Shown piece by piece: positions 11,543 through 21,257 of a DNA stretch of 64,000 bases. Source of the stretch: Schlesneria sp. (lineage in GTDB: Bacteria > Planctomycetota > Planctomycetia > Planctomycetales > Planctomycetaceae); the NCBI GenBank assembly GCA_028291515.1, contig JAQGHU010000114.1, positions 62,001 through 126,000 of the forward strand, read 5' to 3'. Position 1 is the first letter of the stretch; each line of letters starts with the position of its first letter. The notes below the pieces were generated by a model. That model did not search any database, was not told where the DNA came from, and saw nothing but the letters and a program-made list of their open reading frames with translations. Both the position numbers and the translations under genes were made by a program.

Positions 11543-13105
11543 CTAATCTTTCTTTGCGCCGGGCAGTTGCTCTCCCTCAAACGATTGATTCCCATATGCC
11601 GCGCGGGGTGGCGCATCGGTTTCCTTGACTTCTTTTCGCAGGCGATCAAGTTCTGCGTGCAGTTCTTTCACAGTCTCAGCATAGGCGGGATCGCTGTAGA
11701 AGTTCTTCACTTCCAAGGGGTCGGCCTGACGATCGAGAAGCTCCCAATCGTCAACATCGGGCTTGTAGTAATGGATCAGCTTGTAGCGGTCGGTGATGAC
11801 ACCGTAATGCGGTCGCACCCTATGCGGCACGGGGAACTCGTAGTAGTGGTAGTACAGACTCTTGCGCCAATCCGCGGGAGTCTGCCCCTTGAATAGAGGT
11901 AGCAGGCTATGTCCCTGCATGTCAGCGGGGATCGGCACACCAGCCACGTCCAGAAACGTCTCGGCAAAATCGACCAGCGAAACGATGCTCGAACTGACTC
12001 CGCCAGGCTTGATCACAGCCGGCCAACGCACCAGCAGCGGCGTCCGCAACGACTCTTCAAAGATCCATCGCTTGTCAAACCAGCCATGCTCGCCAAGAAA
12101 GAATCCCTGATCTGACGAACAGACCACGATTGTGTTCTCAGCCAGTCCCTCACTGTCCAGATAGTCCAGCATCCGCCCAATGTTCTCATCAACCGCTTTC
12201 ACGCATGCCAGGTAATCATGCATGTACCTGTTGTAGCGCCAACGGACTAGATCCTTACCTGTTGGCTTCGCCTTTTGAAAGGCTTCATTCCGAGGTTCGT
12301 AATACGTGTTCCAAGCTTTGAGTTGCTCTGGAGTCATGTTCGGCGAGGGCCGGAACTTCGCATCCAGATCTGTGAACGTCCGATCAAGCCCCATGTCATG
12401 ATCGCTGACCGCTTTGCTGCGGCCATGGTAGTCGTCGAACAATGTTTCCGGTTCAGGGTACTGCCGATCCTGATCCCAACCGAGGTGCCGGACAGCCGGA
12501 GCCCATTCGCGATGCGGTGCCTTATGCTGACTCATCAGCAAAAACGGCTTCGACTTGTCGCGGTTTTTCAGCCATTCCAGCGACAGATCGGTGATCACAT
12601 CCGTGGTATACCCGGAATGCTTCACTGGCTTGCCCTGGTCATTCATCGGCGGATTGTAGTAGATCCCTTGACCGGGCAGGATGTGCCAATAGTCGAAGCC
12701 CGTCGGATCACTCATCAAATGCCATTTGCCAATGACCGCGGTCGAGTAACCAGCACCCTGCAATAGTTTGGGAAACGTCTGCTGACTGCTATCGAACCGG
12801 CTGTTGCTGTTGTTGTAGAAGCCGTTCAGGTGCGAGTACTTCCCTGTCAAGATCGTCGCACGACTGGGGCCACAAATCGAATTGGTCACCAGGCAACGAT
12901 CAAACCGCATCCCTTCGTGACCGATCCGGTCCATGTTCGGCGTGTTCAACAGTTGACGCTTATCACCATAGGCGCTGATCGCCTGACAGGTTAGATCGTC
13001 AGAAAACAAAAACAGGATATTGGGCGGACGTTGCTGCGCCCGGCATTCACCAGCCAGTGCGAAAGTCGATAGCAGCAACCCCAAAGCAAGGCATCGATTC
13101 AACAT
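11543..13105 (-). CDS. Secreted sulfatase, formylglycine type
   Basis: A 520-residue type I sulfatase of the alkaline-phosphatase superfamily, predicted to release sulfate from sulfated glycans, an expanded family in planctomycetes. It has a signal peptide (residues 1-24, ending near AGECRAQQ), metal-binding Asp residues in [10 protein letters not shown], and the modification motif C78-G-P-S-R followed by TILTGKY, where the Cys becomes formylglycine. Further hallmarks are VIGKWHL, the [12 protein letters not shown] helix and [17 protein letters not shown]. It is complete. A ribosome site AGGAT lies about nine bases before the ATG. No dedicated maturase is nearby. Confidence 0.92.
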   Translation of the reverse strand: MLNRCLALGLLLSTFALAGECRAQQRPPNILFLFSDDLTCQAISAYGDKRQLLNTPNMDRIGHEGMRFDRCLVTNSICGPSRATILTGKYSHLNGFYNNSNSRFDSSQQTFPKLLQGAGYSTAVIGKWHLMSDPTGFDYWHILPGQGIYYNPPMNDQGKPVKHSGYTTDVITDLSLEWLKNRDKSKPFLLMSQHKAPHREWAPAVRHLGWDQDRQYPEPETLFDDYHGRSKAVSDHDMGLDRTFTDLDAKFRPSPNMTPEQLKAWNTYYEPRNEAFQKAKPTGKDLVRWRYNRYMHDYLACVKAVDENIGRMLDYLDSEGLAENTIVVCSSDQGFFLGEHGWFDKRWIFEESLRTPLLVRWPAVIKPGGVSSSIVSLVDFAETFLDVAGVPIPADMQGHSLLPLFKGQTPADWRKSLYYHYYEFPVPHRVRPHYGVITDRYKLIHYYKPDVDDWELLDRQADPLEVKNFYSDPAYAETVKELHAELDRLRKEVKETDAPPRAAYGNQSFEGEQLPGAKKD

Positions 13106-13430
13106 GATGCATCAATCCTGTCGTTTTTAAGCATTCAGATGGCGGAGAATCCAAGCGATTTTGGAGGGCACTCGGCGGTGGCCTTCTTCCTATTCGAGCG
13201 TGCAGCGGTACATCACACGCAGTTTTCGAAGCCTCAGCAAGCGTACGCCGCCGACCAACCGACATTTTCTGCCGACAAGCGTTGCGACTTGTCAAATTGC
13301 CTCGACTCCGCGATCGGTCGGGGCGATTTCGTCTATCAGGAACAAGCCTCTTCAGATACAGTTTGCGAACTTGATGAAGTGCCGCGGTGCGTCCCACATC
13401 GTGGCCAATGTCTCCGGGAAAGGACGCCCG

Positions 13431-14249
13431 ATGCGCAGCATTTGTGTGATGAATCAAAAAGGGGGCGTCGGCAAGACGACCTCCAGCGTGAACCTTGCCG
13501 CCGGCTTGGCGAAGCAGGGGCGATCTGTCTGCCTGATCGATCTCGATCCTCAAGGCCACGCCTCGCTGCATCTCGGTGTCGAAGCGTTTGGTCAAACGCC
13601 AACGGTCTACGATGTCTTCTCGGGCAAAAAGACGCTGTCAGACGTCAAACAACTCGCCGTCGACAACCTGTGGGTGATCCCTTCGGATCTGGACCTGGCG
13701 GCGACAGAAATCGAATTGGTGGATGCTCCAGGGCGCGAACTGATCCTGCGCGGAGCCATCGACCGCTTGAATCAGACTCAGCCGTTTGACTACGTCATCA
13801 TGGACTGCCCTCCCTCGCTGGGCGTGCTGACGATCAATGCGTTGACTGCCGCGAAGGAAGTCTTCATCCCTTTGCAACCGCACTTCCTGGCCCTGCAAGG
13901 TTTGTCGAAGCTGTTTGAAACGACAGCCTTGGTGAAGCGACGACTGAATCGCGAGCTCAAGGTTAGCGGTATCGTGCTGTGCCTGTATGAAACAGCGACG
14001 CGATTGGCGGCCGATATCACCGACGACTTGATGCGGTTTCTGGAACACAGCGATCCTCAGGCTCCCTGGTACAAGGCTCGTATTTTCGACAGCCGTATTC
14101 GTCGCAACATTAAGCTGGCGGAAGCTCCCAGCTTTGGGCAGTCAATCTTCGATTACGCGGCGAAGAGTTCCGGCGCGATCGACTATGCCGCCCTGGTGAC
14201 AGAAGTTATCGCCTCTGAGGCATCTGCCGTTCAGCCGGCTGCGGCTTGA
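13431..14249 (+). CDS. ParA/Soj-family ATPase
   Basis: A 272-residue ParA/MinD-like partition ATPase. The deviant Walker A is KGGVGKTT with the signature lysine, followed by the switch segment [15 protein letters not shown] and the Walker B-like [13 protein letters not shown]. The family normally moves chromosomes, plasmids or protein clusters by ATP-dependent patterning on the nucleoid. The ATG at 13431 is chosen because [17 protein letters not shown] is the standard N terminus, although the frame is open from 13161. There is no parB next to it. A conserved DNA-binding-like gene follows 50 bases later, so this may be an orphan ParA with a lineage-specific partner. Confidence 0.88.
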   Translation: MRSICVMNQKGGVGKTTSSVNLAAGLAKQGRSVCLIDLDPQGHASLHLGVEAFGQTPTVYDVFSGKKTLSDVKQLAVDNLWVIPSDLDLAATEIELVDAPGRELILRGAIDRLNQTQPFDYVIMDCPPSLGVLTINALTAAKEVFIPLQPHFLALQGLSKLFETTALVKRRLNRELKVSGIVLCLYETATRLAADITDDLMRFLEHSDPQAPWYKARIFDSRIRRNIKLAEAPSFGQSIFDYAAKSSGAIDYAALVTEVIASEASAVQPAAA

Positions 14250-14299
14250 CGGTCAAGCCATCGAGATCCGGCACCCACTTCCTCCCGACTGACCGCCTG

Positions 14300-14977
14300 A
14301 TGGAATCGTCGCTGCATCGCCAGTTGAAGTTATTCTACGGCGGTCACGTCGATGATGTGGAAGTCCAGGTCGACGGCTATCGAATCGATGCCGTTGTTCG
14401 CGGACGCCTGTTCGAGATTCAACAGGCATCGTTATCGGCGCTTCGCGACAAAGTCCACGATTTGCTCGAACGCCATCGCGTGATCGTCGTTAAGCCCTTA
14501 GTCAGCCGCAAGTTGCTGATTCGGCGAGATCAACCCGGCGGCGAAATTGTCTCGACGCGATTCAGCCCTATTCGCGAATCGGTGTTGCACCTGTTTGAAG
14601 ACTTGGTTCATTTCGTCAACGTCTTTCCTCATCCACGTCTGACACTGGAAGTTGTGCTCACGGAGCAGGAAGAACATCGCATCACCCGAATCCGTCGACG
14701 ACGACGAGGCCCCGACTATCGCGTCCAGGATCGACTGCTCACTCAGATCGTCTCGACCACCAAACTGAAAACCGCCGCCGACCTGAGACGGCTGCTACCG
14801 GCGTCAATGCCGCCCACTTTCACCACAGGTGACTTGGCGACGCACGCACAGATCCCTCGCTGGCTCGCTCAGAAGATGGCGTATTGTCTGCGAAAGACGG
14901 GTGCCATTGAATTATTGGGGAAGCAACGAAACGCGCTGTTGTACGGAGTCACTCGCAAAGGCCGCCGCGCCGCGTGA
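14300..14977 (+). CDS. Conserved hypothetical, possible winged-helix partner of ParA
   Basis: A 225-residue protein that I do not recognise by name. The N-terminal half (HRQLKLFYGG..VEVQVDGYRIDAVVRG.LFEIQQASLSALRDKV) resembles a nuclease-like alpha/beta fold with conserved D-A and E-I-Q positions; the C-terminal third is a helix-turn-helix-like segment (FTTGDLATHAQIPRWLAQKMAYCLRKTGAI). A stretch of six basic residues lies in the middle. A TTG at 14246 overlapping the parA-like stop could also be the start. Tight linkage to the ParA-like ATPase suggests a shared function. Confidence 0.6.
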   Translation: MESSLHRQLKLFYGGHVDDVEVQVDGYRIDAVVRGRLFEIQQASLSALRDKVHDLLERHRVIVVKPLVSRKLLIRRDQPGGEIVSTRFSPIRESVLHLFEDLVHFVNVFPHPRLTLEVVLTEQEEHRITRIRRRRRGPDYRVQDRLLTQIVSTTKLKTAADLRRLLPASMPPTFTTGDLATHAQIPRWLAQKMAYCLRKTGAIELLGKQRNALLYGVTRKGRRAA

Positions 14978-15141
14978 GCATTCCCTTGCCAATGCCACCA
15001 AACAAGTGCTATTGCCTAAAAAACTTGCCAACTCCGTCTAGGAGGAATCGGCAGTTTCGGCTACTTTCCGCCCGACGGTCTCGCGTGATCGGCGCGGGAG
15101 CAAATTGTCTGTTCTTCTCACTTCAGGAAGGATCTTGAAGC

Positions 15142-16833
15142 ATGTCTCGGCTCTCCATTCTTGTTGAACTCACTTCTGTCGGACATGGGGCAAGATTCGC
15201 TGCTCTGATGTTGGCTGGTATCGGCCTGGTGGCATCGGCCGCACCAGTGCAGGCTCAAGCACAAGGCCAGGGGGTACCTGCTCGCCGAGCAGCCTACACA
15301 CGCGACGACACGCGCGGACTGATCGACGACTACAGCGAATCGTTGCAGGGCGGCAATCGCTTTGGAAACAGTCGCCGCCCCGCAGTACCGAACAACCCCG
15401 GTGCTGGCATCACGGCAGAAATGAAACAGATCCGTCCGTTGATCCATAGCTTCGCCGAAGCGGCCTCACAATTGACGTACTCGATGAATGAGCAGATCAC
15501 GCGGTTCCCTGGACTGCGATCGCTCTATTCAGACGCTCTCACCGTGAGCGCCGAAGCGATTGGTCTCGATCGCCACGCCGCTCAACTCAGCGACCATCGT
15601 TCATTGCTCGACGACTTCGAACAACTCGACGCCGACTGGCGAGAACTCGCTTATAAGCTGCAGAACGTCCGCGGGCTGCCTGCTGAAACTCGCGACGCAA
15701 TCTCTGATCTGACCGCCCTGGATCAGCAGATTCGCAAGTCGCTGAACACGCAACCGCAGATCAACCGTCAGGACTTGGCTCTGGAAGCCGCGGGACTGGC
15801 TGGCGATCTGGAAAACCTGCAGGAAGACATCTCTGCCGAATTGGGGCGAACTCAGCAGGCACAGCAGTATCTGATTCAAGCAGGTCGTTCACGTCAGCAG
15901 ATTTTGGCTGTGGTCGCGATGTCGCGCGATTCTCAGTACGACACCGCCGGACTGGTGCGTGAATTCAAGCAATATGAAGCCTTCTGGCAGCCATTGGCCG
16001 CCAAGCTGCAGGCCGAAGACAATCGGTATCTGGAGCGAGGTATCCGACGCATCAGCCTGTCGACCAGCAAAATCCATCAGTTGCTGCTGCTTCCTCAAAC
16101 AATCGACAAGGCACAACTCGTCTATATGGCTGCAACTTTAAAGAAGGACATCGACGACTTCTTCTCACGTACTCCGCTGATCATGGTCATGCATCTGCCA
16201 AAGGCTTCTCGAGCCTTGGCCACAGCCGACCAGTTTTATGGCGTCTGCGAACACTTCGTTGATCAAGTGAATCGCGGCGAAGGACATGAAGAACTCGTGG
16301 ACTCGTTCCGATACATCGAAGAAGCGGATCATGGCTTTACGGAAGTGTACGCGGCAGTCAACAGTGATAAAGCGGTCGCCTCGCTCCAGCGCATCGAACA
16401 AACTGTCGCGACCATTCGCACGTCGTTGCATATCCAGCGCGAAGATTTCGACCGAACTGCCGCGATTGAACTTGCCGCATCGATTGCGAACTTGACCGAG
16501 CAACTCGACATGGCGACAAAGCAGTGGTTGGCAAACGACAATCAATCGTTCACGAACCAGTGCCGACAGGAAACCGCGACCCTGGTCAGCCAAGCCACAG
16601 CTATCCATAACGATCTAGTGCGCGGCGTCCCCGTCTCGCAACTGCAACGTGAGATCGACCTGAGCTACGATCACTGGAGAACGGCTTACAAGTACCTGGT
16701 GAAGTGCCAGACAGAAGACCGTCCCGCCCTGGGACGCTTGTCCGGCCGACTGACTCCAGCACTCGTCGAACTGCGAACCATGATCTCGCAATCGACGATC
16801 GAGCAAACGGCTCAGCGACCCGTGCGACGCTAG
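15142..16833 (+). CDS. Exported helical repeat protein, function unknown
   Basis: A 563-residue protein with a long signal peptide (hydrophobic region about 20-38, AxA-type cleavage near AQAQAQ). The mature part is almost entirely amphipathic helices rich in Gln, Arg, Ala and Leu, with repeated segments of the type DYSE..LQ, suggesting a periplasmic or surface helical bundle. No catalytic motif is seen. A strong AGGAAGGA ribosome site lies about 12 bases upstream of the ATG. It is monocistronic: an intrinsic terminator follows at 16862. Probably a planctomycete-restricted envelope protein. Confidence 0.7.
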   Translation: MSRLSILVELTSVGHGARFAALMLAGIGLVASAAPVQAQAQGQGVPARRAAYTRDDTRGLIDDYSESLQGGNRFGNSRRPAVPNNPGAGITAEMKQIRPLIHSFAEAASQLTYSMNEQITRFPGLRSLYSDALTVSAEAIGLDRHAAQLSDHRSLLDDFEQLDADWRELAYKLQNVRGLPAETRDAISDLTALDQQIRKSLNTQPQINRQDLALEAAGLAGDLENLQEDISAELGRTQQAQQYLIQAGRSRQQILAVVAMSRDSQYDTAGLVREFKQYEAFWQPLAAKLQAEDNRYLERGIRRISLSTSKIHQLLLLPQTIDKAQLVYMAATLKKDIDDFFSRTPLIMVMHLPKASRALATADQFYGVCEHFVDQVNRGEGHEELVDSFRYIEEADHGFTEVYAAVNSDKAVASLQRIEQTVATIRTSLHIQREDFDRTAAIELAASIANLTEQLDMATKQWLANDNQSFTNQCRQETATLVSQATAIHNDLVRGVPVSQLQREIDLSYDHWRTAYKYLVKCQTEDRPALGRLSGRLTPALVELRTMISQSTIEQTAQRPVRR

Positions 16834-16861
16834 TCTAAGAATCTGCGAATTGAAAAGAAGA

Positions 16862-16895
16862 AGCCCGGAACATGTCTGTGTCCCGGGCTTTTTCG
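16862..16895 (+). terminator. Intrinsic terminator
   Basis: An AGCCCGG...CCGGGCT stem extended by ACA/TGT, with a short loop and a following TTTTT run. It lies between two convergent genes; the A-rich left flank also gives a T-rich tail on the other strand, so it may serve both. Confidence 0.85.
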
Positions 16896-16923
16896 TTGAT
16901 TGTCGCCGATCAGGCAACCATGG

Positions 16924-17982
16924 TCACTCATCGTACTTCAACAGGAATTGCGGGTTAATAACCTTGAAACTCAATCGCCCACCCACGTCCTGATCAAACT
17001 GTTCCACATCGGGACGAAACACAATCCCTTCCCGTTGCGTCTTCGACTGCAACGTGCTGACTCCAATCGAGAGTTCAACCAGTTGATCGATTGTGTGATC
17101 CAGAACAATCGGGCCTAGCTCAGGAACCCCCATAAGTTCGACGGCTACCAATGCCTGCAAGTACACTGAACGATCAATCAAGCGATACTGACCGATGTCG
17201 AAAATGTTGAAGACTCGCAGATCGACTCGATCCAGGCCGTACTTGTTTTTCTGGATTCCAGGGCCAATCACTTCACCTTGAATCGCCGGCTGAAATCCAA
17301 AGCGATTCTGGATTCGTGCCAGCTTTCCCGGTAGGTCGAGTGTTTTAGCGACTCGGACCATCACATTCGTTTCGTCGGCTTCATCCAGCCATTGGTTGCG
17401 ACTGCAGATGCCAAACTCACCGTCACGCAAGAACGCAGTCATCGATGAACCATCCAGCTTTTCTGTCATCTGAAACGTTTGACCACGATATCGCTCCAGG
17501 ATTGGCTCCAAAACTTGGATTCGAATCTCATCGGTCTTCGACAGAAAAGCGGGGAACGTCCCTTTGATGCGACCACCCATCCCAACGGGAATCGGCGGTT
17601 CGTACTTGATGATGTCGAGGTCGCTGGTCACGTCGGAACCGATCTCAATCGGCGCTCCAGGTGAGAGCATCGACAGCGGAAAGCAAATTCCCTGCGACAC
17701 CTGTTCGCGCAACTTGACCGTCTTGATCCGAAAACCCGCTCGTTGAATCGTGACATCCCCATCCATGACTGCCGCTTTGAAACTGCTGGCGCGCAGGAAT
17801 TCAAATTCGGGTCGCTCGGGTAGCAGCGAGTCGATTTCGCAATAGACGACGCGATCGCCGAGGCGATATTCCCCCTTCTTGCAAACAACCCACCAGCCCA
17901 GGATCTTGACCCGTTCGATGGCGTCAGCGTTTGGAATCGGCTCCGTCAATGTGACCGTTTGAATGCTGGCCAATCTTCGCAT
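16924..17982 (-). CDS. RNA ligase, DRB0094/Rnl5 family
   Basis: A 352-residue ATP-dependent RNA ligase-like protein related to Deinococcus DRB0094. The N-terminal 120 residues form the family's OB-like domain (KGEYRLGDRVVYCEIDSLLP). The nucleotidyltransferase core has motif I with the adenylated lysine K175 in EKLDGSS, motif III-like DLRVFNIFDI, motif IV EGIVFRP and motif V LSFKVINPQFL. The Deinococcus enzyme seals nicks whose 3'-OH strand is RNA; this one presumably repairs RNA or RNA-DNA nicks in the cytoplasm. It stands alone on the minus strand with no kinase or phosphatase partner nearby. Confidence 0.88.
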   Translation of the reverse strand: MRRLASIQTVTLTEPIPNADAIERVKILGWWVVCKKGEYRLGDRVVYCEIDSLLPERPEFEFLRASSFKAAVMDGDVTIQRAGFRIKTVKLREQVSQGICFPLSMLSPGAPIEIGSDVTSDLDIIKYEPPIPVGMGGRIKGTFPAFLSKTDEIRIQVLEPILERYRGQTFQMTEKLDGSSMTAFLRDGEFGICSRNQWLDEADETNVMVRVAKTLDLPGKLARIQNRFGFQPAIQGEVIGPGIQKNKYGLDRVDLRVFNIFDIGQYRLIDRSVYLQALVAVELMGVPELGPIVLDHTIDQLVELSIGVSTLQSKTQREGIVFRPDVEQFDQDVGGRLSFKVINPQFLLKYDE

Positions 17983-18095
17983 GATCGAACTCCTTCCAAA
18001 ACGCCGCAGATCTATCTACTGAAGCTTGAGACAGCGGGCGGCCGGAAAAGTTCGGGGGACGACCAATCGCGGTGGTGACTGAACCACGACGACGA

Positions 18096-19076
18096 TCAGG
18101 ACTCGACAGGCACGGAGGTTCCGACCCTCCCCGATATCAATACCGCTTGGGTCAAGTCGTACACCGGTAGCGCGGCCGAAGGGGGCGAGATCTCCTCCGC
18201 CCCCAATAAGATCGAATCCAGGAACCCGCTGACGGGTGTTGATTCCGGTTCATCCACCGGCAATAGTTCCATACCGCCATCGCGAGCGATCCAAAGTTCG
18301 CCATGCCGAATCATCAGATCGGCTCGTTCGCAGTGAATAGTCAGGTCTTCACCGAGATATTGCGCGTGCCCGACAAAGTCGATTGTGGTGGTGACATTGT
18401 CACTCAGCAGAGCCGAAACGCTCGTCACGATCTCGACCTGACTGCCCCAATTCTGGCAGCGAGCGAATACTTCGCGAGGCTTTAGACCTGTGATGTAGAA
18501 GATCGAGTCCAGCTTGTGGCTGCCAGCATCTGTCAGATAGCCGCCGGGGTTTTGCTGTGGATCATCCCGCCAGGTTCCGGCAATCGTTTGCTGCCAGTTC
18601 TCGACATTGTGTGACACGATCGCTCGGACCGCACCCCAGCGCCCCGATCGCACCTCTCGGCGAATCGTCCGATAGAGCGCCGTGTGTCGCCGCTGGTAGC
18701 CCAGGGAGAAGACTTGACCAGCTTTCTTAGCCACATCTGCGCGCGCTATCAAGTCCATGATCTCTGCCCGATTGGCAGCCAGAGGCTTCTCACAAAGCAG
18801 ATGCCAGCCACGATCTAAGCATGCGATCGTCTGACGATGATGTTCGGCTGTCGGCGTACAGATGATCGCGGCATCAATCCTGTCAAAAGCCACGAGCGAT
18901 TCGAGACTGACTGCGATGCGTGCGGTTGGGCAATATTTGCTACGCAGCGATTCAGCCGCGGAGTATTGTGCATCGTACAGTGCCACAATCTCTGCACGCC
19001 CATCTTCGATCAACTTCTGTGCGTGATGCTGCCCCATCCGACCACATCCGAGAATTGCAAACCTTGTGCGATTCAT
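18096..19076 (-). CDS. Gfo/Idh/MocA-family oxidoreductase
   Basis: A 326-residue NAD(P)-dependent dehydrogenase. The N terminus has the Rossmann GCGRMGQHHA motif, then CTPTAEHH and the family-typical CEKPLAANRAE segment with the catalytic lysine; the second domain contains GGYLTDAGSHKLDSIFYITG. Members oxidise or epimerise sugars and inositols; the exact substrate cannot be told. It is transcribed away from the HAD phosphatase gene at 19209 with a 132-base divergent promoter region between. Confidence 0.88.
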   Translation of the reverse strand: MNRTRFAILGCGRMGQHHAQKLIEDGRAEIVALYDAQYSAAESLRSKYCPTARIAVSLESLVAFDRIDAAIICTPTAEHHRQTIACLDRGWHLLCEKPLAANRAEIMDLIARADVAKKAGQVFSLGYQRRHTALYRTIRREVRSGRWGAVRAIVSHNVENWQQTIAGTWRDDPQQNPGGYLTDAGSHKLDSIFYITGLKPREVFARCQNWGSQVEIVTSVSALLSDNVTTTIDFVGHAQYLGEDLTIHCERADLMIRHGELWIARDGGMELLPVDEPESTPVSGFLDSILLGAEEISPPSAALPVYDLTQAVLISGRVGTSVPVES

Positions 19077-19208
19077 TGTTGGCTGATACTCCTGCGGGCC
19101 TGATCATCTGTCGAAGGTGAGGTGCAAATGTTACGATGTCTGTTCGCGAGATTCGATGATCCTTTAATTCATTGAGTCGATTTTAAGTTTGCTGAGGAAA
19201 CGCTCTGA

Positions 19209-19886
19209 ATGCACGTTTTGCTGTTTGATATTGATGGAACGCTGATCGATGCCGGCGGAGCAGGACAATCGGCGATGGAACAGGCGGTCGTTCAACTGTT
19301 CGGCCATACTCGCCCCGTCGTAGGGATTCATGCAGCGGGTCGGACTGACCGCGCGATCGGTCGCGATTTGTTCGAGTATTACTCCATTCCAGCCACTGAT
19401 GACAACTGGTCCCGCTATTTGCAGGCCTATCTGTCGTTGCTTCCTGATTCACTGAAGACGAAACCGGGCAGCATTCTGCCAGGGGTCATGCCGCTCATCG
19501 AACGCTTGAGCAGCCATGACGACGTTTTCTTAGGGCTGTTGACCGGGAACTTTGCCGAGGGGGCTCGCCTCAAGCTGCAACACTTTGGTTTGCACCATCA
19601 TTTCAAGATGGGTGGCTACGGAGATGCTCATATCCACCGCGACGATGTCGCTCGCGAGGCCTATGTCACGGTGCAGGGTCATCTGCCGCAAGTTGCACCC
19701 GAACACGTCTGGGTCGTAGGCGATACTCCGGCCGATATCCAATGTGCGCGAGCGATCGGAGCCAATGTCCTCGCCGTCTCGACAGGGATCTACTCCTTTG
19801 ACGATCTAGCACCGCACCGGCCTGATATCTTGATGAACGATCTGACCGCGGCGGAAACGTGGCTGACAAGCTTGGGCTTGTCATAG
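19209..19886 (+). CDS. HAD hydrolase, phosphoglycolate phosphatase-like
   Basis: A 225-residue HAD-superfamily phosphatase. Motif I DIDGTLI (nucleophile Asp near residue 8), motif II LTGN, motif III Lys/Arg region, and motif IV GDTPADIQCA are all present. The helical cap between motifs I and II is of the C1 type. It resembles phosphoglycolate phosphatases (Gph) but assignment to one substrate is not possible. A DoxX-like gene follows 33 bases later on the same strand. Confidence 0.87.
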   Translation: MHVLLFDIDGTLIDAGGAGQSAMEQAVVQLFGHTRPVVGIHAAGRTDRAIGRDLFEYYSIPATDDNWSRYLQAYLSLLPDSLKTKPGSILPGVMPLIERLSSHDDVFLGLLTGNFAEGARLKLQHFGLHHHFKMGGYGDAHIHRDDVAREAYVTVQGHLPQVAPEHVWVVGDTPADIQCARAIGANVLAVSTGIYSFDDLAPHRPDILMNDLTAAETWLTSLGLS

Positions 19887-19919
19887 CGACACGATCATAT
19901 TGACGAAATCGCAGAGATT

Positions 19920-20408
19920 ATGACGACGCCCCTGATCTTGCTCGTGCTCATGACGGCACCGTATCTGATAGTCAGGGCGTATGCATCCGCAACGAAGCGA
20001 CCGATCGACGGTCGCCATGCCGCATCTGTTGGAGCAGGCCTGTTGTTTGTCTTCACAGGTGTGGGACATTTCGTCGAAACGGAGTCGATGTTGCAGATGC
20101 TACCACCGTGGGTGCCATATCGGGGGTTGCTCGTTTATGCCACGGGCCTGCTCGAGTTCGCCATCGCAGTCGGCTTCTTCGTGCCAACAACAAGACGAGC
20201 GACAGGTTGGATCGCGATCGGACTTTTGGTGCTGTTCTTTCCCGTCAACGTCTACGCAGCGTTGAATCGTATTGAGATGGGTGGCCACTCCTGGGGTCCG
20301 GCGTATCTGTTGATCCGGGCTCCGCTACAAGTCATCATTTTGCTCTGGATCTATTGGTTTGCTGTCCGAGCACCAAGAATCGGCCGCACCAGTCACGATG
20401 CGGCCTGA
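19920..20408 (+). CDS. DoxX-like integral membrane protein
   Basis: A 162-residue protein with four or five hydrophobic helices (about 4-20, 37-50, 70-90, 98-118, 132-152) and the family's FVFTGVGHFVE segment in the second helix. DoxX-like proteins are small quinone- or redox-associated membrane proteins of loosely defined role. It probably shares a transcript with the upstream HAD gene and converges on lptB. Confidence 0.7.
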   Translation: MTTPLILLVLMTAPYLIVRAYASATKRPIDGRHAASVGAGLLFVFTGVGHFVETESMLQMLPPWVPYRGLLVYATGLLEFAIAVGFFVPTTRRATGWIAIGLLVLFFPVNVYAALNRIEMGGHSWGPAYLLIRAPLQVIILLWIYWFAVRAPRIGRTSHDAA

Positions 20409-20440
20409 ACTGTGCCAGATGAATCAAAGACCTGGCAATC

Positions 20441-21226
20441 CTAAGCGGCGTCGGCGTGATCGCCGTAGTGCGTCTGAAACGCGCCCTTGCTCTCGATGAT
20501 CGATGTCGCGTCGAAGCGTTTGCCGAAGTAATGTTTCTGCGCTTTCTCGTCGTTCAGCACAGTCTCCGCATCGCCGCTGACCAGGATGCGGCCCGCGAAG
20601 ACGATATAGCTGCGGTCCGTGATCGTCAGTGTTTCACGTTCGCGGTGGTCAGTCAGCAGAATCGAGATGCCTCGATTTCGCAGATCGGCAATGATGTCTT
20701 GAATGCTGTGAATCGTGACGGGATCGATACCAGTAAAGGGTTCGTCCAGCAGAATCAGACGTGGATCGCTGGCCAGGCAACGGGCGATTTCCAAACGACG
20801 ACGTTCGCCACCGGATAGCGTTCCAGCGGTCTGTTTGCGTTTGTCCGCCAGCCCGAACATATCCAGCAGTTCGTCGGCACGAGTGATTCGATCGCGGTGC
20901 GACTTGGGTTGAAATTCCAACACCGCATGCAGGTTCTGCTCGACCGAGAGTTTGCTGAAACAGCTGTCATTCTGCGGCAGATATCCCATTCCGTGTTGAG
21001 CACGTTTATAAAGCGGCCAGTGGGTGACATCGACGTCATTGAAGATCACTTGGCCAGCTGTCGGTTTGACCAACCCGCAAGCCATACTGAAGCTGGTCGA
21101 CTTGCCGGCCCCGTTCGGTCCCAGCAATCCCACGATTTCGCCCGGTTCGACATGAAAGCTGACGCCATCCACGGCGCGCTTGCCGGGATACTGCTTCACC
21201 AGTCCGTTGCATTGCAGTAATGACAC
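20441..21226 (-). CDS. lptB: LPS export ABC transporter ATP-binding protein
   Basis: A 261-residue ABC ATPase most like LptB, which powers extraction of lipopolysaccharide from the inner membrane. Walker A GPNGAGKST, signature LSGGERRRLEIAR, Walker B LILLDEPFTGIDP and the H-loop TDHRERET are intact; GIGYLPQ-type and YLGEDF-type LptB positions are represented by GMGYLPQ and YFGKRF. The open frame extends upstream, but a GGAGGA site precedes a GTG at 21226 by five bases, which is the likely start. It lies 31 bases downstream of lepB and is probably co-transcribed with it. It supports a Gram-negative outer envelope. Confidence 0.88.
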   Translation of the reverse strand: MSLLQCNGLVKQYPGKRAVDGVSFHVEPGEIVGLLGPNGAGKSTSFSMACGLVKPTAGQVIFNDVDVTHWPLYKRAQHGMGYLPQNDSCFSKLSVEQNLHAVLEFQPKSHRDRITRADELLDMFGLADKRKQTAGTLSGGERRRLEIARCLASDPRLILLDEPFTGIDPVTIHSIQDIIADLRNRGISILLTDHRERETLTITDRSYIVFAGRILVSGDAETVLNDEKAQKHYFGKRFDATSIIESKGAFQTHYGDHADAA

Positions 21227-21257
21227 GTTCGTCCTCCATGACGACTGGGGATCTGAC

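Noticed and set aside
14246-14299. TTG start overlapping the parA-like stop
   Set aside because: The overlap is attractive, but the extra 18 residues are not typical of a conserved N terminus and the ATG at 14300 gives a cleaner start. It is noted as an alternative.
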